In this document: one piece after another, positions 7,153 through 16,639 of the stretch
Numbering within the stretch: position 1 is the first letter of the stretch
How the letters are laid out: every line of letters begins with the position of its first letter
NCBI GenBank assembly: GCA_021827985.1
Contig: JAKATL010000031.1
Span: 1 to 33,618, forward strand
DNA: 33,618 bases
From: a bacterium
GTDB taxonomy: Bacteria; Chloroflexota; Dormibacteria; Aeolococcales; Bog-877
Direction of reading: 5' to 3'
Position numbers and translations under genes: made by a program
Notes under the pieces: model-generated
Seen by the model: the letters and a program-made list of their open reading frames with translations, nothing else
Told to the model about the DNA's origin: nothing
The model's database searches: none

Positions 7153-8214
7153 CTACTGGCGACGTGCCAGCAGGAGTAGGGTCAGATCCTCGGTATCCGA
7201 GCGGTCGCCCCCGTGGCTCCTATGGTGCCGCTCCAGCCGCATCACCTCCAGCTCAGGGGGAACGATCCGGGAGATCCGCTCCTCGGTGAAGAGCAATCCC
7301 GCGTGCCTCGGCCCGTGCCCTCCGGGGGCCTCGGCGTGATGGCCTATCACCAGAAGGTGACCACCGTGTGCGAGCGAGGACGCCGCGACCTCCAGCACTC
7401 CGGCCAACTCCTCTTCCGGCAGGTGGATATTGGCGAGCAGGCACAGCTGGAACGCCTCCTGGGGAGGGCGGTACTGGAGCAGGTCCGCCTGGACTACCTG
7501 CACCTCCATCCCCCGTTCGCGAGCGGCGCTGCGGAGCTGGTCAAGCGCGACCTTCGAAAAGTCGACCGCGGTCACCCTCCAGCCCAGTTCGGCCAGCCCC
7601 AGGCTGTTTCGGCCGGCACCGGATCCCAGGTCAAGCGCCCTCCCGGTCGGAAGCGCGGATGCCACCTCCAGCACCAGGGGATCTGGATCCGTCGAGAAGG
7701 GGCGCTGGCGGTGGCGTTCGTCCCAGGCGGAGGGGCCGTGGTCGGTCGAGTTCAGCACGGCCTCCAGAGCCGACAGCGCCGCTGCCAGGCCGGCGATCCC
7801 CACCTCTCCGAGGCGCGCTGCCAGCCACCGCTCCTGCTCCTGGACCAGCCGCTCCACCTCGGCCGCCCTTTCGCGGCCTTGGGGGGTCAGGGTCAGGGAG
7901 CGGGTGCGCCGGTCCGCCGGGTCGGCCTCGCTCAATATGAGCCCCGCCCCCTCCAGGTGGTCCGCCAGGTGCTTCACGTTCATCGGATCAGTCGCCAGGA
8001 GCCTGGCCAGTCCCCGTATGCCGGTACGGTCGTGGTCAAGCAGTGAGCGCAGGACCGCCGCCTGAGGAGGCGACACCTCGAGAGGGGCGAGCCGTTCCGC
8101 CCAGCTCAGCCGGAGGGTGCGGGCCACGCGGCTCAACCTGAACCCGATGGGCTGAGGCCCCGCCGCCCCTTCGTGGAGCGATCCGGCGGCGGCCTTGGCC
8201 CTGCCCCTCGTCAC
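7153..8214 (-). CDS. MarR-type regulator fused to SAM methyltransferase
   Basis: A 353-residue two-part protein. Residues about 20-155 are a MarR winged helix-turn-helix: PPQAAVLRSLLDHD, the recognition region ATDPMNVKHLADHLEGAGLI, and the wing DPADRRTRSLTLT. Residues about 160-353 form a class I methyltransferase of the TehB-like group, with WDERHRQRPF, SAM-binding motif I ALDLGSGAGRNS (193-204), acidic VDFS at the end of strand 2, and QADLLQY. The substrate is unknown. The start is a GTG at 8214 whose GTGA overlaps the stop of the aldolase gene, so translation is coupled. The frame runs unbroken through both domains, so the fusion is real unless the assembly is wrong. It might couple ligand sensing with methylation of a toxic compound; that is a guess. 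Confidence 0.88.
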   Translation of the reverse strand: MTRGRAKAAAGSLHEGAAGPQPIGFRLSRVARTLRLSWAERLAPLEVSPPQAAVLRSLLDHDRTGIRGLARLLATDPMNVKHLADHLEGAGLILSEADPADRRTRSLTLTPQGRERAAEVERLVQEQERWLAARLGEVGIAGLAAALSALEAVLNSTDHGPSAWDERHRQRPFSTDPDPLVLEVASALPTGRALDLGSGAGRNSLGLAELGWRVTAVDFSKVALDQLRSAARERGMEVQVVQADLLQYRPPQEAFQLCLLANIHLPEEELAGVLEVAASSLAHGGHLLVIGHHAEAPGGHGPRHAGLLFTEERISRIVPPELEVMRLERHHRSHGGDRSDTEDLTLLLLARRQ

Positions 8215-8867
8215 TGCCGGGCCCTTGCCATGGATCGCCGCACCTCCTCCAGCGCTCCGTCTGGGAACTCAACCGAGCCACCCAGCCCGGCGGCCGCGAG
8301 CTCGCCCCTCGCCGCCTCTTCCAGGACCACGAGGAGGGCTCGGGTGCCGGCGGGGTCAGGCCCGAAGACCAGCACCCCATGGTTCCCCAGCAGCACGGCC
8401 ATGGTTCCGGCGCTGCGTCCCAGTGCCTCGGCAATGCCCTCCACCGAGCGGTGGGAACCCCGGGGGGCCCAGGGGACCACCGGTACCGGCTCAGCCTGCC
8501 CAAAGCGCAGCAGCGCCTCGTAGCGGCAGGGGAGACCCCGGTTGGCCATGGCGAAGGCCAGGAGCCCGGGGGAGTGGGTGTGGATCACCGCTCCGGCCCA
8601 GTCACGCTGGCGGTAGACCAGCGTGTGCATGTCCACGATCTCGCGCATGGTGGGCTCCAGGGATCCCCGGATGACGTCGCCATTCAGGTTCACCAGCGCC
8701 AGCTGGCTCGACTTGAGCCTGCGCACTCCACCCTGGGCGGTGATCAACATCTGCTCCCGCCCCACCCGGGCGGAGAGGTTGGCGTGCCCGCTGGCGGACA
8801 TCACCCCAGCTTCGAAGAGGCCCTCGGCGGCCTGGATCAGCGCGGAGGCCGCGTCTTCCTCTGTCAT
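8211..8867 (-). CDS. class II aldolase/adducin-family protein (FucA-like)
   Basis: A zinc-dependent aldolase-type protein of about 218 residues, related to L-fuculose-phosphate aldolase and ribulose-phosphate epimerases. It has GHANLSARVG, then LITAQGG, the zinc ligands HTHS, and the third histidine in LGNHGVLVFG; the acidic residue in SLEPTMRE fills the catalytic Glu position. The substrate (a sugar phosphate or related aldol) cannot be fixed. I chose ATG 8867 because AGGAGG sits 6 nt before it; the in-frame GTG at 8882 would itself cover that ribosome site. It heads an operon with the MarR-methyltransferase gene, overlapping by 4 nt, and a perfect palindrome lies just upstream. Confidence 0.88.
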   Translation of the reverse strand: MTEEDAASALIQAAEGLFEAGVMSASGHANLSARVGREQMLITAQGGVRRLKSSQLALVNLNGDVIRGSLEPTMREIVDMHTLVYRQRDWAGAVIHTHSPGLLAFAMANRGLPCRYEALLRFGQAEPVPVVPWAPRGSHRSVEGIAEALGRSAGTMAVLLGNHGVLVFGPDPAGTRALLVVLEEAARGELAAAGLGGSVEFPDGALEEVRRSMARARQ

Positions 8868-8890
8868 GAGATTCCTCCTCACCAGGAACT

Positions 8891-8908
8891 TTGTAGGTTA
8901 GTCTACAA
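8891..8908. promoter_or_regulatory. 18-bp palindromic operator upstream of aldolase-marR operon
   Basis: TTGTAGGTTAGTCTACAA is a perfect TTGTAG-N6-CTACAA inverted repeat 23 nt upstream of the aldolase start. On the minus strand it overlaps TANNNT-like hexamers (TAGACT, TAACCT), so it sits on the likely promoter. Its form and size suit a MarR-type dimer; the MarR half of the downstream fusion protein is the obvious candidate. Assignment is an inference. Confidence 0.65.
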
Positions 8909-8999
8909 CTTTTCGAGGGTGGTGGCTGGGTCTACCGAGGTGGACCCCGTCGTTTGATAACATTCCGCCTCCCACGCGACGCGGCGCTGGCGGCGTCCC

Positions 9000-10331
9000 G
9001 TGCCATCTGTCGGCGAGTCCCGGCCCCTGGCCGGCGCGGGCCCAGTCCCATCCACCCCCGAAGGTCCGCCCTGCCGCCCAACCCTCGTTCGTCGAGCATT
9101 TGGAGTTGCCCTGAGCGTCCGGTCTGCGCCCCATCCCCCGGCGGCTCTGGGCTCCTCGTTCTGGGCTTACGCCGCCTCCAACACCGCCGCGGGGCTGGGC
9201 GATGGGGTGCGCGTGGCCGCTCTGCCGCTCCTGGCCGCGTCGCTGACCACGTCCCCGGCGCTGGTGGGCGCGGTGGCGGCCTGCCAGTCCGTCCCCTGGT
9301 TGCTGGTCAACCCATTCTCCGGGGCCCTGGCGGACCGGCATGACCGCCGCTCGCTGATGCAGCTGGCCACCGTAGTCCGGGTGATCCTGGCCGTGACCCT
9401 GGTGGGGATGGTGGGCCTGCGCCTGGCGGACATCGCCTGGCTGTGCGTCCTCGGATTCCTTCTTGGGTCCGCGGACACGCTGGGCAGCAACTCGGCCTCC
9501 GGCCTGCTGCCGCGGCTGGTGCGGGGACCACAGCTGGAGCGGGCCAACGCCATCAGCCAGGGCGGGTACGCAACCGGCGAAAACCTGCTGGGTCCGGCGC
9601 TGGGCGCGTTGCTCTTCACGGTGGCCAGGGAGCTGCCGTTTGGCGCCGATGCCGCCGCGTTCACGCTTGCCGGGCTCCTGCTCCTGGCGGTGGCCGGCCC
9701 CTTCCCCCCGGACTCCCGGGGCGACGGGCGGATCATGGCCGAGGTGGCCCAGGGGGCCGGTTGGCTGTGGGCTCACCGCCCCCTTCGACTCCTGGCGGTC
9801 CTGGTGGGGCTGCAGAACCTTGCCTTTGGCATGGTCCTCAGCACCTTCGTGCTCTTCGTGCTGGAGGTTCTGCAGGTCCCCCGCGTCCTGTACGGCGTGC
9901 TGCTGGCGGTCATGGCCTCAGGGGGCCTTCTGGGCAGCCTGTTCGCCTACCGGGCCGGTGTCCGGCTGCGCCGTCCTGCGCTGCTGCGCGCCATCCTGGT
10001 GGTGAACGGTCTGGGCCTCCTGGCGATTTGGGGGCTGCCGCGGATCTGGCTGGTGGTCCCGGTCCTTCTTCTGCTCGGCTTCCTGGGGACGCTCTGGGAC
10101 GTGACGGTGGTCTCCTACCGCCAGCGCGAGACTCCCGACGCACTCCTCGGCCGGGTCACCAGCGCCTTCAGAGTGGTGGGCATCGGCGCCTACCCGCTGG
10201 GGGCCGCGCTGGGGGGAGTACTGGCCCAGGCGGCGGGGCTGCGCTTTCCCTTCCTGGCGGCCGGTCTGGTGATGGCGGTGGCCGTCTGGCTCAGCGTTCC
10301 CGGCCTCACGGGAGTCGAGCTCAGCCGCTGA
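9000..10331 (+). CDS. MFS transporter (EntS/MFS_3-like exporter)
   Basis: A 12-helix major facilitator of about 390 residues after an odd N-terminus, similar to the MFS_3 group (enterobactin and drug exporters). The loop 2-3 motif is present as GALADRHDRRSL, and paired hydrophobic segments run through to the C-terminus. The cargo is unknown. The only normal start in frame is the GTG at 9000, which gives about 50 Pro/Arg-rich residues before the first helix (WAYAASNTAAGLGDGVRVAA); these look untypical, and true initiation may be closer to position 9110 at a non-standard codon. A TAACAT box at 8958-8963 could be its -10. The 3' end overlaps the convergent small gene by 11 nt. Confidence 0.85.
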   Translation: MPSVGESRPLAGAGPVPSTPEGPPCRPTLVRRAFGVALSVRSAPHPPAALGSSFWAYAASNTAAGLGDGVRVAALPLLAASLTTSPALVGAVAACQSVPWLLVNPFSGALADRHDRRSLMQLATVVRVILAVTLVGMVGLRLADIAWLCVLGFLLGSADTLGSNSASGLLPRLVRGPQLERANAISQGGYATGENLLGPALGALLFTVARELPFGADAAAFTLAGLLLLAVAGPFPPDSRGDGRIMAEVAQGAGWLWAHRPLRLLAVLVGLQNLAFGMVLSTFVLFVLEVLQVPRVLYGVLLAVMASGGLLGSLFAYRAGVRLRRPALLRAILVVNGLGLLAIWGLPRIWLVVPVLLLLGFLGTLWDVTVVSYRQRETPDALLGRVTSAFRVVGIGAYPLGAALGGVLAQAAGLRFPFLAAGLVMAVAVWLSVPGLTGVELSR

Positions 10332-10680
10332 CCACGTGCGGACTCCGCAGGAGGCTGGCAAAGTCGGTGCCGGACACCGCCCGGGCCAGCTGCTCACCGG
10401 AGAGATCGATCTCCATCGCCGCCTCGTAGACGAAGGAGTAGACGTCCTGGAAGCTGGCCGGAGAGAAGCCCCGGAGCAGGAGCATCTCCCCCAGCTCCGG
10501 CTCCTGGATCAGCTGGTCGCGCAGCTCTCGGGCTGCCAGCAGCAGCGACTCCAGGAGCTGGACCTCGACCATGTACTCGGCGATCAGCTCCGCCGCCCCC
10601 TGCGCCTCCTCCAGCACCCGGGCTCGGCGCCGGAGGTCCGCGATCTCCTCCAGGTACTCGACCTGCTCGGCGTCGTCCAT
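10321..10680 (-). CDS. small acidic helical protein of unknown function
   Basis: A 119-residue protein I do not recognise. It is rich in Glu and Leu, with a likely coiled coil at about 5-65 (EYLEEIADLRRRARVLEEAQ and following) and a second helical part containing FSPASFQDVYSFVYEAAMEI. There is no signal peptide or membrane segment. It lies 33 nt behind hppA on the same strand and is probably cotranscribed with it. The opposite frame here is only the reverse of this gene and of hppA. The ordered heptad-like leucines and the ATG with normal codon use support a real gene. A role tied to the pyrophosphatase is possible but unproven. Confidence 0.7.
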   Translation of the reverse strand: MDDAEQVEYLEEIADLRRRARVLEEAQGAAELIAEYMVEVQLLESLLLAARELRDQLIQEPELGEMLLLRGFSPASFQDVYSFVYEAAMEIDLSGEQLARAVSGTDFASLLRSPHVVSG

Positions 10681-10713
10681 GGCGAGGACCAGGTTACCGC
10701 TGCCCGCGCTACC

Positions 10714-12756
<2,043 letters not shown>

Positions 12757-12789
12757 CGGGTCCTACACCTCCCAGCGGCGCGGCAAAGC

Positions 12790-12854
12790 CTGCCGGAGCG
12801 GAACCGGCAGCCGTGGCGGCGCCCGCCGACGACAGCCAAAGTGGCCGGATTATA
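12790..12854 (-). promoter_or_regulatory. hppA promoter (-10) and leader hairpin
   Basis: On the minus strand a perfect TATAAT lies at 12854-12849; no good -35 was seen. Transcription from it would give a leader of roughly 85 nt. In this leader CTGCCGG (12790-12796) pairs with CCGGCAG (12804-12810), a 7-bp stem with a 7-nt loop. GGAGGT stands about 11 nt before the ATG. A regulatory role for the hairpin is speculative. The rest of the gap up to 13083 shows no gene or clear RNA. Confidence 0.5.
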
Positions 12855-13083
12855 ACGTTCTCGGGTTGGGGCACACCAGCACCCGGGCGTGGTCCTGTTG
12901 TCGCCCGGTCTTCACCAATGCGGAGAGGCTCGGTCCCTACCAGTGGCGTGGGGGGCGCCTCACGGCCAGCCGGCCGGGGTCAGCCAACCGGTGCAGGGTA
13001 CCGGCGGGGACGCCATTTTGGTTCGCCCCCTTGGCGATCAAACAGCGGGCCGGGGCGTCGCGACCATCTCCAGCGAGAGTGGA

Positions 13084-14091
13084 TCAGCCGGCTCGGCCTC
13101 TCTGGCGCCCGCGGCTGGGGCGGTCCCGCGGAGTTCGGGTTGGTCGGCTATGGGCGGAGGCGAGCCGAAGCCCCAGATTCAGGAGATGACAGCGCAGGGC
13201 CTCCGGTGAACTCACCACGAAGGGAACTCCCAGATCCACGAGGAATCCAGCGGCCCAATCCAGGCGGTGGGCGCCGAAGGTGATCCTGGTTCGCTCTCCG
13301 GCGGCCTCGACCATGGAGACGCTGGAGGGTACGTGCGGCGACACCTCGCCGAGCGGCGCGTCCAGCTCGGCCACCACCCGGTAGCGGTAGGCCGCCACCG
13401 CCACCGCCTGGGCCACGAGTTGCCCGGGGTCGGGTCCCTCGCGGGGAGTGAACGTCCAGCCCGTCCGCGCCAGCTCGCCGATGCGGTCGATCCTGAAGGT
13501 CCGCCAGTCCGAGCGGTCGAGATCGTAGGCGACCAGATACCAGTGCTCCTCCGTGGCCACCAGACGGTAGGGCTCCACGCGGCGGACCCCCCGCCGCCCG
13601 GCAGCCGCCTCGTACTCAAAGGTGACCCGCTCGCGCACGTGGCAGCAGGCCGCCAGCGCCACCAGGCGCTCGGTGGGGACGCGGGAGCGGGAGCGGTCGA
13701 GCGAGATGGACGTGGCCCTGAGGATGGTGACCTGGCGGCGGAGCTCGGCCGGGAGGAAGCCATCCAGCTTGGAGAGTGAATAGGGGGCACCAGCCTCCGC
13801 CGGCGCCGCCCCCCACTGAACCGGAGCTCCCAGGGTGACCGCCACGGCGGCTGTTTCCGCCCGGCTCATGGCCAGCGGGGGAAGGGTTGCCCGGTCGCCC
13901 AGCCGGTAGCCACCACCCGCCCTTCCGGGCAGCGCCGGAATCAGGTAGCCGGCCGAACGCAGCAGGTCCACATCGCGACGCAGGGTGCGTTCAGTCACTC
14001 CCAACTCACCGGCGAGCTCCCGGCCGCGGAGCCCCGGGGTGCTGTGCAGGAGGTCCAGAAGGCGGAGGAGGCGGAGAGCGGCTTCCGGCAT
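13084..14091 (-). CDS. YafY-type transcriptional regulator (HTH + WYL)
   Basis: A 335-residue regulator. Residues 1-60 form an HTH_11 domain (ELAGELGVTERTLRRDVDLL). A linker containing GGYRLGDRATLPPL is followed by a WYL domain whose core reads YRLVATEEHWYLVAYDLDRSDWRTFRIDRI (about residues 190-220), and then a WCX-like C-terminal part with FLVDLGVPFVVSSPEALR. WYL domains bind small ligands or nucleic acid. The Arg-rich tail after residue 315 is untypical. It is divergent from the hydrolase-DinB gene with an 11-bp inverted repeat in the shared promoter, the usual layout for YafY-type regulators of DinB, VOC or related detoxifying genes. It very likely controls that gene and itself. Confidence 0.92.
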   Translation of the reverse strand: MPEAALRLLRLLDLLHSTPGLRGRELAGELGVTERTLRRDVDLLRSAGYLIPALPGRAGGGYRLGDRATLPPLAMSRAETAAVAVTLGAPVQWGAAPAEAGAPYSLSKLDGFLPAELRRQVTILRATSISLDRSRSRVPTERLVALAACCHVRERVTFEYEAAAGRRGVRRVEPYRLVATEEHWYLVAYDLDRSDWRTFRIDRIGELARTGWTFTPREGPDPGQLVAQAVAVAAYRYRVVAELDAPLGEVSPHVPSSVSMVEAAGERTRITFGAHRLDWAAGFLVDLGVPFVVSSPEALRCHLLNLGLRLASAHSRPTRTPRDRPSRGRQRGRAG

Positions 14092-14106
14092 GGGGCCATC
14101 ATGGCG

Positions 14107-14135
14107 TCAATGCGGACGCTGCGTGTCCGCATTGA
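14107..14135. promoter_or_regulatory. 11-bp perfect inverted repeat, WYL regulator operator
   Basis: TCAATGCGGAC (14107-14117), a 7-nt spacer and GTCCGCATTGA (14125-14135) form a perfect inverted repeat between the divergent WYL and hydrolase-DinB genes. It starts 16 nt from the WYL start codon. A -10-like TAACCT is at 14140-14145, so the operator overlaps the expected -35 of the hydrolase gene. This gene has a short leader with GGAGG before the ATG. Confidence 0.75.
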
Positions 14136-14180
14136 TGTCTAACCTGCGGGCAAGCCGCAAACCAGACCCGGAGGCGAACC

Positions 14181-15266
14181 ATGAGTGACGTGATCCTCTT
14201 CCACCATGCGCAAGGACTCACCGAGGGGGTGCTGCACTTCGCAGAGGAGCTGCGCGCCGCCGGGCACCGCGTCACCGTGCCCGACCTCTACGAGGGCCGC
14301 ACCTTCGCCACGGTGGAGGAGGGGGTGGCCCACGGGGCGGAGATCGGGTTCGAGACCGTCCTGGAGCGCGCACGGCAGGCGGCGGAGACGCTCCCCGAGG
14401 GCCTGGTGTATGCCGGTTTCTCCCTGGGGGCGATGGCGGCCCAGATGCTTGCCCAGTCCCGGTCCGGGGCCGTGGGCGCCCTGCTCTTCCACGGGTGCGT
14501 CCCCCCTACCGAGTTCGGGGATGGCAACTGGCCCCCCGGCGTGGGCCTGCAGATACATGCCATGGACCACGACCCCTACTTCGTGGACGAGGGAGACGAG
14601 AAGGTGGCCCGTGAGCTGGTGTCCCGGGTTCACGGTTCGCGGCTGTACCTCTACCCGGGCAACCAGCACCTCTTTGCGGATCGCAGCCTCGCCTCGTATG
14701 ACCCGGAGGCAGCCCGGCTGCTGATGCAGCGCGTGCTGGCGTTCCTCGCCCTGGCCGGCCGGGAGGAGCCGGACACCCAGGAGGCGGAGCTGAAGACGCT
14801 GGAAGGCTACCTGGCACTTCAGCGGCAGACCATTCTGGCCAAGACCGCCGGGCTGGACCGCGAGGGAATGGCAAGGTGCCTGCCCACCTCCTCCCTCTCC
14901 CTGGGAGGCCTGCTGTACCACCTGGCCCTGGTAGAGGAGAGCTGGATGGAGGTCCGGTACGCCGGCCGGGACCTCCCGGATCCCTGGCGCGGCGTCGACT
15001 TCGACGTCGATCCCGAGTGGGAGTTCCGCACCGGAGGGGAGCTCGAGCCCGAGCTGGTGCGCCAGCGCTACCGTGAGGCGGGCGAGCGCACCCATCGGGT
15101 GATCGCCGGGGCCGGAGGCCCAGACCACCTCTCGGCCATGCCTGCCCACAACGGCCGCCCCTTCTCCCTCCGCTGGGTCCTTCTGCATCTCATAGAGGAG
15201 ACGGCGCGCCACATCGGGCACGCGGACTTGATCCGCGAGGCCATCGACGGGAGCGTCGGGGAGTAA
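14181..15266 (+). CDS. dienelactone hydrolase-like domain fused to DinB/DUF664 domain
   Basis: A 361-residue two-domain enzyme. Residues 1-195 are an alpha/beta hydrolase of the dienelactone hydrolase type: nucleophile S81 in GFSLGAM (Cys in classic members), D129 in AMDHDPYF and H163 in GNQHLF. Residues about 200-358 are a DinB/DUF664 four-helix domain with the metal triad H247 in LLYHLALVE and H344/H347 in ETARHIGHAD. Members of that group include mycothiol- or bacillithiol-dependent transferases. The combination suggests detoxification of an electrophile or ester; the substrate is unknown. GGAGG before the ATG sets the start. A WYL regulator divides from the same promoter. A Cys-to-Ser nucleophile makes ordinary esterase chemistry likely. 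Confidence 0.9.
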   Translation: MSDVILFHHAQGLTEGVLHFAEELRAAGHRVTVPDLYEGRTFATVEEGVAHGAEIGFETVLERARQAAETLPEGLVYAGFSLGAMAAQMLAQSRSGAVGALLFHGCVPPTEFGDGNWPPGVGLQIHAMDHDPYFVDEGDEKVARELVSRVHGSRLYLYPGNQHLFADRSLASYDPEAARLLMQRVLAFLALAGREEPDTQEAELKTLEGYLALQRQTILAKTAGLDREGMARCLPTSSLSLGGLLYHLALVEESWMEVRYAGRDLPDPWRGVDFDVDPEWEFRTGGELEPELVRQRYREAGERTHRVIAGAGGPDHLSAMPAHNGRPFSLRWVLLHLIEETARHIGHADLIREAIDGSVGE

Positions 15267-15283
15267 GGCGACAGCTCCGGCAC

Positions 15284-15318
15284 CCGGCCGGGGCCGCCGC
15301 TCCGGCCGGGGCCGCCGC
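15284..15318 (+). repeat. tandem GC-rich duplication in intergenic DNA
   Basis: CCGGCCGGGGCCGCCGC occurs at 15284-15300 and again at 15302-15318, two copies of an 18-nt unit. It lies behind the hydrolase-DinB stop and ahead of the CinA-type gene. It can fold on itself and may act in termination, but has no T-tract. Confidence 0.6.
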
Positions 15319-15385
15319 CCCCAACTCGGTCCCCGCCGGCCAGCACTGGGCCGACCGCGGTAGCACAACGTCAAAATGTCAGGGG

Positions 15386-16159
15386 ATGGCGGGCAGCAGC
15401 TGGATCATCGCGGTCGGCGACGAGCTCCTCTCCGGGCACACCGCCGACTCCAACTCTCACTTCCTGGCCGGCAGGCTGCGGACGACCCCGTACCCGGTCT
15501 CCCGCATCGTTGTGCTCCCGGACCGCTTGCCGACCATCGTGCGCGAGCTCTCCCTGGCCGCCGCTGGGGAGGCGGCCCGGGTGTTCTGCTGCGGAGGCCT
15601 CGGCCCCACCCCGGACGACCGGACCTATGAGGCCCTGGCCGAATTCCTCGGAGTGCCCCTGGTTGCGGACCCGACCACCGTGGAGCGGATCCGCACAAGG
15701 ACCGCCGAGCTGTACCGCCAGGGGCGGCTCGACAGCCCCGAGCCCAACCCGGGGAACCGCAAGATGGCGCTGGTTCCCGAGGGGAGCCTGGTGCTCCGCA
15801 ACCCGGTGGGCAGCGCTCCGCCCACTGCCACCCGCCTGGCGGGAGAGCGCGCAGCCAGGTGGCTGATTACGCTCCCCGGCGTCCCCGCGGAGCTCCGAGC
15901 CATAGTCGATCAGGAGGTGCTCCCCCGCTTCTGTGCCGGGGGGCCGGCTTTGGGCTTCGGGGAGATTCGCTACAGCGGGGTGGCCGAATCCCAGTTCTAT
16001 GGGGTCCTCACCGAACTGGGTGAGGAGTTCCCCCAGGTGAGCTTCGGCTCCTACCCCCAGCCGGTACGCGGGGAACTGGTCATCCGGGCGTCGTCGTCAG
16101 ACGGCTCCCAGCTGTCCCGGGCCCTCACCAGGCTGCGCGAAATCAGGCCGCCGGCCTGA
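15386..16159 (+). CDS. CinA N-terminal (molybdopterin-binding fold) family protein
   Basis: A 257-residue protein of the MoaB/MogA-like fold as found in the first half of CinA. It shows IAVGDELLSGHTADSN at the N-terminus, the loop GGLGPTPDDRTYEAL (about residues 70-84), and NRKMALVPEGS followed by LPGVPAEL, all standard for the CinA N-domain. The C-terminal nicotinamide-nucleotide amidase domain is absent, so it is the short form. Such proteins are linked to ADP-ribose or NMN metabolism in related enzymes, but its own activity is uncertain. The ATG at 15386 has no clear Shine-Dalgarno; a TAGCAC element lies 20 nt upstream. Confidence 0.88.
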   Translation: MAGSSWIIAVGDELLSGHTADSNSHFLAGRLRTTPYPVSRIVVLPDRLPTIVRELSLAAAGEAARVFCCGGLGPTPDDRTYEALAEFLGVPLVADPTTVERIRTRTAELYRQGRLDSPEPNPGNRKMALVPEGSLVLRNPVGSAPPTATRLAGERAARWLITLPGVPAELRAIVDQEVLPRFCAGGPALGFGEIRYSGVAESQFYGVLTELGEEFPQVSFGSYPQPVRGELVIRASSSDGSQLSRALTRLREIRPPA

Positions 16160-16175
16160 ACTCAGTGGGCCTGGG

Positions 16176-16493
16176 TCAGCGGGCCACCCGGTGCTTGTCG
16201 AAGCAGTTGCTGCAGTAGACCGGGCGGTCGTACTTGGGCTGGAAGGGCACCTGGGTCAGGGTCCCACAGTCCGCGCAAACCACCTCGAACATCTGCCGCG
16301 GGGCTCGGGGGCCTGCCCCGTACCCTCCTCCGCTTCCTCCCTGGCGGGAAGCCTTGGCCAGCTGGCGGCAGGGCTGGCACCTGGTGGGCTGGTTGACCAA
16401 GCCCTTGGACTGATAGAACTGCTGCTCTCCGGCGGTGAAGATGAATTCCGACCCGCATTCCCTGCAGGTCAATGTAACGTCGACGAGGCTCAA
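16176..16493 (-). CDS. double zinc-ribbon protein with CxxC-x17-CxxC domain
   Basis: A 105-residue protein with two zinc-ribbon units. The first has C10 and C13 (TCRECGSEF) and CQPC after FYQSKGLVNQPTRC, matching the 'probable zinc-ribbon' family seen next to cold-shock or RNA-binding domains. The second reads CADC, 17 residues, CSNC, the exact CxxC-x17-CxxC arrangement common in Chloroflexota and candidate phyla. A Gly/Arg-rich linker (ASRQGGSGGGYGAGPRAPRQ) joins them. The function is unknown; nucleic-acid binding is plausible. I chose TTG 16493 because GGAGGA precedes it by about 7 nt; the TTG at 16508 would lie within or ahead of that site. Confidence 0.85.
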   Translation of the reverse strand: MSLVDVTLTCRECGSEFIFTAGEQQFYQSKGLVNQPTRCQPCRQLAKASRQGGSGGGYGAGPRAPRQMFEVVCADCGTLTQVPFQPKYDRPVYCSNCFDKHRVAR

Positions 16494-16639
16494 CCGAGCA
16501 TCCTCCAACTATCCACTTAGCCAGGACCACTCGGCCGTGCCTTGAATCGCCGCCCGGAACTGTCTGGCGGCCGCCACTATAGCAAAGGCTGGGGTGTTGC
16601 GAGCGGTTTCCGTGCAGTCCGCCCTCTGCCGGGGGAAGC

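Noticed and set aside
8898..9776. 292-codon minus-strand frame over the MFS gene start
   Set aside because: Gln/Arg/Gly-rich shadow; it also crosses the promoter palindrome.
15267..15385. GC-rich stretch as a possible origin or CRISPR-like repeat
   Set aside because: Only two copies of an 18-nt unit without spacers; a simple local duplication explains it.
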